Positions 44,081-51,115 of a DNA stretch of 64,000 nucleotides are shown here, piece by piece. Each line of letters opens with the position of its first letter. Position 1 is the first letter of the stretch. Source of the DNA: Desulfocucumis sp964643075 (GTDB lineage: Bacteria; Bacillota; Desulfotomaculia; Desulfotomaculales; Desulfocucumaceae); NCBI GenBank assembly GCA_964643075.1, contig CAZXQO010000005.1:73637-137636 (forward strand), written 5' to 3'. Below the pieces are notes generated by a model. The model was not told where the DNA came from. It searched no databases and was given only the letters and a program-made list of their open reading frames with translations. Both the position numbers and the translations under genes were made by a program.

Positions 44081-44403
44081 AGTAGCATTCTCCTGTCATT
44101 ATATACAGAATGTTAATATGTCCTTTTTTTATATAATTATTATTTAGCATAAAAAAGCCGCCCATTATAGGCGGTAACGAAATTCTATAAAAAGCAGGGA
44201 GAGGAGAGGAGAGGAGACTGTTATCAAGCTGCCTACCCCCTATCTCGCTACAGTAAATATTTTATATTTAGTTTGTTAATTACTTATTGACTCACGGATA
44301 AGTTTTTATCAAAAAATGTGGGAATATGTACTAATAAAATAATATTTCAGTAAAATAATGGATATAATTGTTTTATGTTTTAAACTTTGTTCAGAGAAAG
44401 GGG
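44081..44403. promoter_or_regulatory. Divergent leader with a minus-strand terminator-like hairpin
   Basis: No gene. On the minus strand, ACCGCC, loop TATAATG, GGCGGC then six T (44175-44151) forms an intrinsic terminator about 70 bases before the ATPase start, so any transcript begun further upstream passes through it. A GGAGA tandem (44200-44216) lies beyond. This looks like an attenuated leader, but I could not match a known riboswitch. Confidence 0.5.
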
Positions 44404-44985
44404 TTGGCTAAACCTTTGTACCGCAGTTATGAGGACGACAGATATAATAGAAGGGCTATGGACAGGGCCAAAAGGGACATTCTGGAGGATATAGACTATT
44501 ATGAAGAAATGGATAACCGACGTGGTTATCGCAAAAGGACTAACAAGAATCATTATGATTCTTTGGCCGGAACCAGAAAAGAACTGATAAATGAGCTAAA
44601 GTCAATAAACTCCCTTGAAAAGAAGCTGAGCAGGGTAAGAAACCCGCAACTACGAAAACTGGCCAGGGAAATTGTGGGAGAAGCCGAAGACAGAAACATG
44701 ACCATTGATGACGTGCTGTATTCAATGCAAGGAAAACGTAGTTTTTTATCGGGTAGCACTCCCTACTGGATACTGGGCGTACTGGCTGCCCTTTTTCTTC
44801 TGCCCTCCACCAGTGGCAAATTACGTGAGATCATGCGCAAGGCGACCGGGGAGTTCATGGACCTTTCAGAAAAAACCCAGACTATGGTGGAAAGGGTAAA
44901 AGAAGAATTTGAAGATATTGTGGCAGAGGCACAGTTCAATAAATTTAAGGATGCCATTGATCCAGTATCCGACAACAACAACTGA
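44404..44985 (+). CDS. Single-helix membrane protein with long helical arms, DUF5132-like end
   Basis: A 193-residue protein (from TTG 44404; TTG 44416 or ATG 44458 are possible). The N-terminal 125 residues are very charged and helical (YEDDRYNRRAMDRAKRD), followed by one hydrophobic segment (YWILGVLAALFLLP near residue 138) and a C-terminal amphipathic arm with MDLSEKTQTMVERVKEEFED. That arm resembles DUF5132-type small proteins often found beside P-type ATPases. It is divergent from the ATPase and upstream of a 77-codon frame. I infer a scaffold or chaperone role for the pump, as for PacL-type proteins of mycobacteria; not shown. Confidence 0.65.
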   Translation: MAKPLYRSYEDDRYNRRAMDRAKRDILEDIDYYEEMDNRRGYRKRTNKNHYDSLAGTRKELINELKSINSLEKKLSRVRNPQLRKLAREIVGEAEDRNMTIDDVLYSMQGKRSFLSGSTPYWILGVLAALFLLPSTSGKLREIMRKATGEFMDLSEKTQTMVERVKEEFEDIVAEAQFNKFKDAIDPVSDNNN

Positions 44986-45000
44986 TAGCGAGGTGATACA

Positions 45001-45234
45001 ATCAACAATACAAGTGTTTTAAAAGATAAACTTGATGAAATTTTAGTACAGGTAAAAGAGGTTGTGGATATAACCGTTGATGCCAAGGCAAAAGAACCAG
45101 AGCACAATAGGGTTATAACATCCCTCTGGGAAGACTTTCTGGGACAGTTTTTTCTTTATGTGAGGCAGAAGGGCAAGGAAACAAACCAGAATATAATGGA
45201 CGGCATTTCCTTTGGCAGGATAACCAGAAGATAA
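45001..45234 (+). CDS. 77-residue soluble protein with apparent ATC start
   Basis: The frame from 45001 encodes a coherent, helical protein (VLKDKLDEILVQVKEVVDI, then SLWEDFLGQFFLYVRQKGK). Between the in-frame stop at 44986 and the start of this sequence there is no ATG, GTG or TTG; ATC at 45001 stands five bases after AGGTG, just where a start is expected. The first canonical start, GTG 45064, would remove 21 residues of the first helix. It lies 15 bases after the membrane protein gene and is probably co-translated. Unknown family; one base change or error (ATG to ATC) could explain the start. Confidence 0.55.
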   Translation: MNNTSVLKDKLDEILVQVKEVVDITVDAKAKEPEHNRVITSLWEDFLGQFFLYVRQKGKETNQNIMDGISFGRITRR

Positions 45235-45407
45235 ATCCCCGTAACTGGGGGTTGGGAGATCATTGCGCCAAACCGGGAGCCCACGTGCCGACGGCTGTAC
45301 TGGCCGGAAACGTGTTATCGGCCGGAACCGCCGAGGGTCTGCCCGGGTTATCCTGAAGCTGGAAGAGAGATCATCTAATTAACAACAACAATGCTTACAA
45401 GGTATAA

Positions 45408-45450
45408 AATAAAAGCAGTTCAATCGGTTTCCCGCTGAGCTGCTTTTATT
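45408..45450. terminator. Bidirectional terminator
   Basis: AATAAAAGCAGTTCA and TGAGCTGCTTTTATT pair over 15 bases with one G-U. It separates the plus-strand small genes from the convergent pseudo-ATPase gene. Confidence 0.75.
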
Positions 45451-45477
45451 GCTATACTGCCTGCTGCTCCGGCAAGC

Positions 45478-47424
45478 CTATATGTCCTTGATTCTCGGGT
45501 GTGGCCGTAGTAAGATATTTTTATTTATCAGACTCAGTGAATTAAGGGCAACGCCAATCCCAGTAAGATTATTGAATATTGTCGCCCCGGACGCTGATAA
45601 TTTCCCAGTAGCAGCCAGAGTAAGACCTGCCAGATTCATTCCTTTAACGAGTAACAGATTCTGCTCTATCTTTTCCCTGAAGATCCTGCCGATGTAAACT
45701 ATCTGATATATTTTTGACAACTCGCAGGAATTGATATACAGATCGGGGTGAGGGAAAATATTATAGTTGATGCCACTAAGTACGATAGGTAAATCTGCTT
45801 TTTGTAGTGCCCTCTCGTCTTCCCGGCCAACACCCAAAACGGCCAATACACCGTCAGTACCGCGTAAGCTGTCAATTATTTCCGGAATTTCTGAGGGTGA
45901 AACACCACTTATTATCTCGATCCCAGTCTGGGCCTTTACCGGCCCGGCCATTTCCTTTTTTTCCACAGTTATTAAAACGGTTTTGACACCTAAAGCAGCT
46001 ATTCTATTTAGAAGCTCCCTATTATACTGAGGCACCGATCTCGTAATACCAATAACACCCATCAAAATCCCGTTGTAGGCTACGTAAAGGGGTGCCTGGT
46101 AAAAATGTCTTAATCTCCTGGTTTTGAATTCCGCCAGAAGATTTTTAATACCATTTTTCAACATAAACTCTTCTGTTCCCATGAAAGCCTCAACCCCGTC
46201 AATGGTACCGGCCACACCTTCAGGAGAATCTGTTTCCATGGACACGGAATATCCAGAGCTACCGGTGTTTTTCTCCGAATCCTGAAATAATCCCGCATAG
46301 TAAAGCGAATTTATGCCCAGTGCAGAGGCGACGGCCAGGCAGTATGAGACAGAGATGCCGCTTACAGGTAAAACATTACCCAGGGTTAGGTCAGGGGCAA
46401 GTATAGTGCTCCGGGTAATAACAAATGTTCTAATATTTGCTATTTTGGCCATCACCCGGGGATTAGTGGGTAATATGCCGTACCTGGAGGCAAGAGCAGT
46501 GGCGGTTGCCATCACAGATGGCTGAGCCTGACCGGCGGCTCCCGGTGAAGACGCCAACAGGATTGCGGTGCCCTTGTCAATACTTCGTGATGTTAAATAA
46601 CTCAACCCGGCCACCCCGAAAGACATAGCAGATACCCTGTGGGCATATTCCATTGCCGCCCCATGTTTCTGGCAGCTATCCGGCAGGTCCCGGCTGTCAG
46701 CGTATGGATAGTTATAATTAATAATACTGTCCTCTGACCCATCGCTGATGTTTTCTCTGACAATCTGCCTGCTGATTTTCACAGTGGATTTTAATACAAT
46801 GGATTCGATTAGTGCAATTATATTGGCGAGCCATATTACCGTGAGTCCGGGCACGCTTTCCCTCAAGAGTACCAGCACCATACCTGTTAACCCTACGATA
46901 GCATCATGACTAACTTTATGTCCCTTTACAAGACTGGCCAACCCGCTTTTGAAAAAAGGATAACCTGCAACAATAGTTGTAACCGCGGCAATATTAAATA
47001 ATAATGGTGATTGGGTCCAGGGGAAACTTTTCCCTCTTGCTTTTCTTAGTAATATTACCAACAGTATAAAACTACTTAAGCTGACATTTACTATTTGCTT
47101 GCTTAAAGCCTGGTCTTCAGGCTCTATAATGTTATCGAAAGATAAATTGGTTATGCTGTCCTGATCATTTTCGGTAAAGTTGCTATTGCCTTTTAATATT
47201 TCCGATATTTCCCGGAGAACTTCCTTTTCCAATGATTTGTAGGGATTATAAACCAGCAAAGCCCTACCGGTGCGGTGATTGAAATTGGCATTCTCTATCA
47301 AGGTACTTTTTTGAGCATACCTGCTAAGGCTTCTGGCCAGGGCCGGATTATTTTTCAGTTGGGTGATTTGCAATCTTATTCTGCCGGGCAAGTGCCGGTA
47401 TATTAACAGGTTATGATCAGTCAT
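45478..47424 (-). CDS. Pseudo-P-type ATPase: HMA2-like domain plus degenerate P1B core
   Basis: A 648-residue membrane protein that aligns along a P1B ATPase but has lost catalysis. Residues 8-70 repeat the HMA2-like domain (YRHLPGRIRLQ). The membrane CPC is SPG at 293-295; the phosphorylation motif TDKTGTLT is TRSTILAP near 337, with Arg for Asp; GDGxND is GVGREDERALQKAD near 531; TGDN reads ITVEKK. No actuator TGE motif is seen; the loop where it should lie is short. Hydrophobic segments, N-domain (GTEEFMLKNG) and the C-terminal helix pair are kept. The open frame over 648 codons argues for a selected non-pumping role, not a pseudogene. Confidence 0.85.
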   Translation of the reverse strand: MTDHNLLIYRHLPGRIRLQITQLKNNPALARSLSRYAQKSTLIENANFNHRTGRALLVYNPYKSLEKEVLREISEILKGNSNFTENDQDSITNLSFDNIIEPEDQALSKQIVNVSLSSFILLVILLRKARGKSFPWTQSPLLFNIAAVTTIVAGYPFFKSGLASLVKGHKVSHDAIVGLTGMVLVLLRESVPGLTVIWLANIIALIESIVLKSTVKISRQIVRENISDGSEDSIINYNYPYADSRDLPDSCQKHGAAMEYAHRVSAMSFGVAGLSYLTSRSIDKGTAILLASSPGAAGQAQPSVMATATALASRYGILPTNPRVMAKIANIRTFVITRSTILAPDLTLGNVLPVSGISVSYCLAVASALGINSLYYAGLFQDSEKNTGSSGYSVSMETDSPEGVAGTIDGVEAFMGTEEFMLKNGIKNLLAEFKTRRLRHFYQAPLYVAYNGILMGVIGITRSVPQYNRELLNRIAALGVKTVLITVEKKEMAGPVKAQTGIEIISGVSPSEIPEIIDSLRGTDGVLAVLGVGREDERALQKADLPIVLSGINYNIFPHPDLYINSCELSKIYQIVYIGRIFREKIEQNLLLVKGMNLAGLTLAATGKLSASGATIFNNLTGIGVALNSLSLINKNILLRPHPRIKDI

Positions 47425-47644
47425 TATTTTTTACGTACCACCCATAATATTTTTTATATTTTATCCCATATTTTAAAAGCTATTAACATTCGCCACGATA
47501 TTTTTGTGATGTCTATTCAATGTCAATTTAACCAACGTTGATATGACTTATTAAAAATTTTTAAAAATTACTTACATAATAAAAATAAAATATTAAAAAT
47601 ATATTAATAATAATTTCTACATTTTTAAACAAAGGAGGATTCGT

Positions 47645-48088
47645 ATGAGGTGGATGCGGAACATCGGGCTGGGAGAGATTTCACCGTCAAGTGCTTTGCT
47701 CATCGGTGCAGTTATAGGAATAGCAGGTATGCCTGCTGTTAAAAAAATCGTCAGGGGGCTCGCGGTGTCAGCAGTTGGCGCTGTTATGAGTGCCAATGAA
47801 TTCGTTAAAGATGCCGGTGGCAACGCCTCCAGTGAATGGAAAAAGCTCATGGAAGAAGCCAGGACCGGGAGAAGTAATGATAAACACATGCGGGATCATT
47901 TATTTGAAGCCGGTGTAGGTATTGCTGGCGCCGGTATTGCGGTAGTGGAAAAAACCAAGGAAAAAATATCCAACCTGAAGGCAGAAATCGCCCCTGCTAA
48001 AAACGATTTGGTAGAAGTTGCAGAAACCATGCAAGAAGGTGTTCAAGAGGTAGAGGATATTTCTAATGATAATCATGAAAGAGACTAA
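47645..48088 (+). CDS. Small membrane/amphipathic protein, DUF5132/DUF6110-like
   Basis: A 147-residue protein: hydrophobic segment SSALLIGAVIGIAGMPAV (14-31), then VRGLAVSAVGAVMSANEFV, a polar middle, a second hydrophobic stretch AGVGIAGAGIAVVE near 90 and a helical acidic tail. The pattern of one membrane helix followed by an Ala/Gly-rich segment and charged coil is like small proteins that sit beside metal P-type ATPases. Strong AAAGGAGG. It is divergent from the pseudo-ATPase (220-base AT-rich spacer) and may be co-regulated with it. Confidence 0.7.
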   Translation: MRWMRNIGLGEISPSSALLIGAVIGIAGMPAVKKIVRGLAVSAVGAVMSANEFVKDAGGNASSEWKKLMEEARTGRSNDKHMRDHLFEAGVGIAGAGIAVVEKTKEKISNLKAEIAPAKNDLVEVAETMQEGVQEVEDISNDNHERD

Positions 48089-48111
48089 TTGTAGGTAAGG
48101 ATTATACACTT

Positions 48112-48148
48112 GGTAAGCCCGTTGACATATTATGTCAACGGGCTTACC
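48112..48148. terminator. Bidirectional long hairpin
   Basis: GGTAAGCCCGTTGACATA, one T, then its exact complement: an 18-base perfect stem between convergent genes. Confidence 0.75.
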
Positions 48149-48158
48149 TGATTTTGAT

Positions 48159-48482
48159 TTATAGTTTAGTTATTTCATCTCTGGTGATAACACTTTCCGT
48201 GCCGCAGACGGGGCAATCATAAGAACCGAAATTTTTCATAGTTTTGGTAACCGTACCGCAATTAGGGCATTTGAAGCTAATCACCTCAAGAAAAGAACCG
48301 CTTATCATCAATCCTGCGGCGAACACCCCGGCTATGGTGCCGCTTGCCACGGGCGGCAGTCCTGCTACCATGCCGGCACCGGCGGCAATTAATACAATAG
48401 CTACGAATCCTATCACCCTGACCAGAACAAGCATTAATTCAAGTCCGGGATTTTTTATTTCCCCTGTATGATATGAGTACAC
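48159..48482 (-). CDS. Two-helix membrane protein with C-terminal zinc ribbon
   Basis: A 107-residue protein with two hydrophobic segments (VLVRVIGFVAIVLIAAGAGM; GTIAGVFAAGLMISG) and a cytosolic zinc ribbon CPNCG-X14-CPVCG near residues 72-93. GTG start behind AAGGGGG. I cannot name the family. It is next to the putative pump locus but is separated by a strong terminator, so membership is uncertain. Confidence 0.65.
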   Translation of the reverse strand: MYSYHTGEIKNPGLELMLVLVRVIGFVAIVLIAAGAGMVAGLPPVASGTIAGVFAAGLMISGSFLEVISFKCPNCGTVTKTMKNFGSYDCPVCGTESVITRDEITKL

Positions 48483-48941
48483 CTGTTTATCCCCCTTCCG
48501 TGTTTCTGTTTGCTTGTATTTATTCGAGAATCGAGTAATAATTCCTGCAAAAAATTCAATCTGAATACAATTATTAATTTCAACAGGGGTTTGTTAATCC
48601 CGTATATTTTTATTTTAGAAAACAGGACTATTATATCAATTTGTCTTAAGCCAATAGTCCTGTTTTGCGCAATTGCTATTGCCGAATATACTGATTAGTG
48701 TCAAATTTAGACTAAGGGGAAAAATAATTATACGATACTTTTTGTCAGGAAAAGTTTGTAAGGGTCCGTACGTTTTCATAAAAAAGTAAGAACTTTTTAT
48801 GAAGGATAAAGATTTAAATGCAAACTATTGCAAAGAAATTGCAGGAAATAAGTTCCTTCATAGAGAATAATTATATTTTATTTATATAATAAAGAGTTTG
48901 GATGTATTTTTGTAATATCATCGGGGAGGGTGCTGAAACAC
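48483..48941. other. Intergenic region with one terminator-like hairpin
   Basis: No gene seen. AAAACAGGACTATT (48619-48632) and AATAGTCCTGTTTT (48653-48666) form a 14-base stem with a T run on the plus strand and matching A run on the other; no gene is seen ending here, so it may terminate a small RNA or read-through. The remainder is AT-rich and includes the promoter of the FapA gene. Confidence 0.5.
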
Positions 48942-50435
48942 ATGACTTCAAAGCAGGATAAAGGCAACATTAAGGTCGCCATATCCAAAGATAAGCTGGC
49001 TGCCTCGATATCAGCTACAGGCGAAAATAACATACTGGATAAAGAAACCATTAATAATGAATTAGCAAAAGCCGGGGTTGTTTTTGGTGTTCTGGCTGAT
49101 GAAATCGAAAGTTTCATGGTATCTCCATCCAAGGAACCCGTTGTAATAGCCAGGGGCGTACCACCTACGCCAGGAATAGACGAGACTGTTGAATTGTTAT
49201 TCTCTTCTGCAATTTCTTATGAAAATTTGGACGACAGGGATACGGTGGATTTCAGGGAAACCAGCACACTGGTTTCCGTTGACGAAGGTACAATGCTGGC
49301 CCAAAAGCATCCCGGCTCCAATGGCTCCGACGGTCTGGGTGTCACAGGAGAAATACTGCCGCCGCCCAAGCCCAGAACGGTTCAACTTCAGGCAGGTAAA
49401 GGAGCAGTACTGTCTGATAGCGGGGGTGAAGTATACTCAGCCATCAGCGGACACCCATGGGTCAAAGTGGCTGGAACCAACAGAACCGTGGGCTGTGACT
49501 CGGTATATGTCCAGAATGGAGACGTAGATATTAAGACAGGCAACCTGAGGTTTAAAGGAGATATCAGCATAACCGGCAATGTGCAGGAGGCAATGGAGGT
49601 CCAAGCCACCGGGAATATTGAGGTTATGGGGTTTATTACCAGGGCTACTGTAATTAGCGGGGCGAGACTGGTTATACGGGGCAATGTAGTCGGAAGTAAG
49701 TTGAGGTCGGGCATTATATTCCCCGGGGCTAAAAAAGTAAATTTTATGCTGATGGACATTTATACCGAGTTAATGAATCTGACCAGGGCTTTTGAGCAGT
49801 TAAAAAAGCTTCAGAATGTTGATTTTAATAAGATGGATTTCGGGCGGGTGCTGCTGACAATGATGGACAGCCGTTTTAAAAACCTGAGGCCGCTGTTAAA
49901 AAATATCCACAGTTTTACCGAGACCCAGGGAGAGGACATGCCTGAGGAAATAGTAACGGCGGTTGATTCCTTAAAATGTCTCAGCGGATTAAGCAATGCA
50001 ACTATTGAAAATTTCAGCAAGGCTGTGAAGTCCGTGGGCTTGGCTCTGGATTTTTTATCTCAAAATCAGGAACAAAGCGACAGCCATATTTTTATACGGT
50101 CTGCCATGACTTCCATCATACAGTCCGCCGGTAATGTGAACATTACCGGGCAGGGATGCTTGAATTCCACCATCAATGCCGGAGGCAATGTTATTGTCAA
50201 GGGGTCTTTCAAGGGCGGCGAGATACTTTGTGAAGGGCACGCAGAGATACAGGAACTGGGGAGTGGACTGGGCATACCGCCGGTGGTAAGGGTTGGCGAA
50301 AAAAGTGTCATCAAAGTGGAAAAGGCTTTTCCCGGTGCGGTTGTGCAGGTGGGTAAAAACAGGATAACCCTGACCAGGGAAATGGGCTCTTTTAAGGCCA
50401 AGCTAAACAGGGACGAACAGCTGGAACTTTTTTAG
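48942..50435 (+). CDS. FapA family polymer-forming protein (DUF342)
   Basis: A 497-residue DUF342/FapA protein. The N-terminal part includes FGVLADEIESF and ARGVPPTPGIDE; the core is a beta-helix of repeated strands (GNVQEAMEVQATGNIEVMGF, ARLVIRGNVVGS, GQGCLNSTINAGGNVIVKGS) interrupted by a coiled coil around residues 285-360. ATG 48942 is preferred over GTG 48930, which abuts the GGGGAGG. The family is linked to flagella, chemotaxis or cell-surface polymer control; no flagellar gene is near. Confidence 0.87.
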   Translation: MTSKQDKGNIKVAISKDKLAASISATGENNILDKETINNELAKAGVVFGVLADEIESFMVSPSKEPVVIARGVPPTPGIDETVELLFSSAISYENLDDRDTVDFRETSTLVSVDEGTMLAQKHPGSNGSDGLGVTGEILPPPKPRTVQLQAGKGAVLSDSGGEVYSAISGHPWVKVAGTNRTVGCDSVYVQNGDVDIKTGNLRFKGDISITGNVQEAMEVQATGNIEVMGFITRATVISGARLVIRGNVVGSKLRSGIIFPGAKKVNFMLMDIYTELMNLTRAFEQLKKLQNVDFNKMDFGRVLLTMMDSRFKNLRPLLKNIHSFTETQGEDMPEEIVTAVDSLKCLSGLSNATIENFSKAVKSVGLALDFLSQNQEQSDSHIFIRSAMTSIIQSAGNVNITGQGCLNSTINAGGNVIVKGSFKGGEILCEGHAEIQELGSGLGIPPVVRVGEKSVIKVEKAFPGAVVQVGKNRITLTREMGSFKAKLNRDEQLELF

Positions 50436-50525
50436 GACAGAATACGACTATAATATAAAAGATTTACCATTTACGGACTGATTAGGATATAAATATATGC
50501 TTAAGCGGTGCAAGGAGGTAGCTAG

Positions 50526-51056
50526 ATGTCTGACGTAATGCTAATGGTGGCGGAGTTAATGGCTCTATCTGCACGCACGGCGCCTAAATCTATGGGTCAG
50601 GATTACGTGAACATTAGGGTATTAAGCGGTGACGATATAATTGCACTGGCGGATGAAATGGTCCGTTTTGGTCAGGAGAGCAAAAAAATAAATTTTGACC
50701 GGGATGCGGATAATGTCAGACGATCCGACGCGGTTTTGCTACTTTCTCTGAAGGAGAATAAACCACTGGGATTGAACTGCGGGGCTTGCGGATACAGCAA
50801 TTGCGCAGACCTCAGGGAAAAAGAAGGCCCGGAATTTGCCGGACCCCTTTGTGCCTGGAGACTCTTTGATGTTGGTATTGCTCTGGGCTCGGCGGTAAAA
50901 ACCGCTAGCATACTGAATGCCGACAACAGGATCATGTACAGGGTAGGCATTGCCGCCCGCAGACTGGGTCTGATAGAGGGACCTGTAGCGGTGGGTGTCC
51001 CCATTTCCGCCTATTCAAAGAACATATACTATGACCGTCCGGAAAAGAACAAATAA
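50526..51056 (+). CDS. DUF2148 ferredoxin-domain protein
   Basis: A 176-residue cytoplasmic protein with the cysteine motif GLNCGACGYSNC (residues 84-95) plus a later cysteine in AGPLCAW near 112, probably ligating an iron-sulfur cluster. N-terminal MLMVAELMALSARTAPKSMGQD and DDIIALADEM match DUF2148, common in anaerobes and methanogens. Function unknown. ATG behind AAGGAGG; it follows fapA by 90 bases. Confidence 0.85.
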   Translation: MSDVMLMVAELMALSARTAPKSMGQDYVNIRVLSGDDIIALADEMVRFGQESKKINFDRDADNVRRSDAVLLLSLKENKPLGLNCGACGYSNCADLREKEGPEFAGPLCAWRLFDVGIALGSAVKTASILNADNRIMYRVGIAARRLGLIEGPVAVGVPISAYSKNIYYDRPEKNK

Positions 51057-51115
51057 AGTCATTATAGGAAGCTGCTGTAGCCAATGGCGGTTTATGACAG
51101 AATGGAGGAAAATAA

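Noticed and set aside
44151..44300. yybP-ykoY (Mn) or NiCo riboswitch upstream of the P-type ATPase
   Set aside because: A weak GGGGGTAGGCAGC resemblance exists but the downstream conserved half is absent; kept only as an unexplained leader.
45262..45378. 38-codon frame (Cys/Pro/Arg-rich) after the 77-residue gene, starting at ATT
   Set aside because: Non-canonical start, SD too close (GGGAG three bases away), and another frame is open over the same GC-rich stretch; not enough support.
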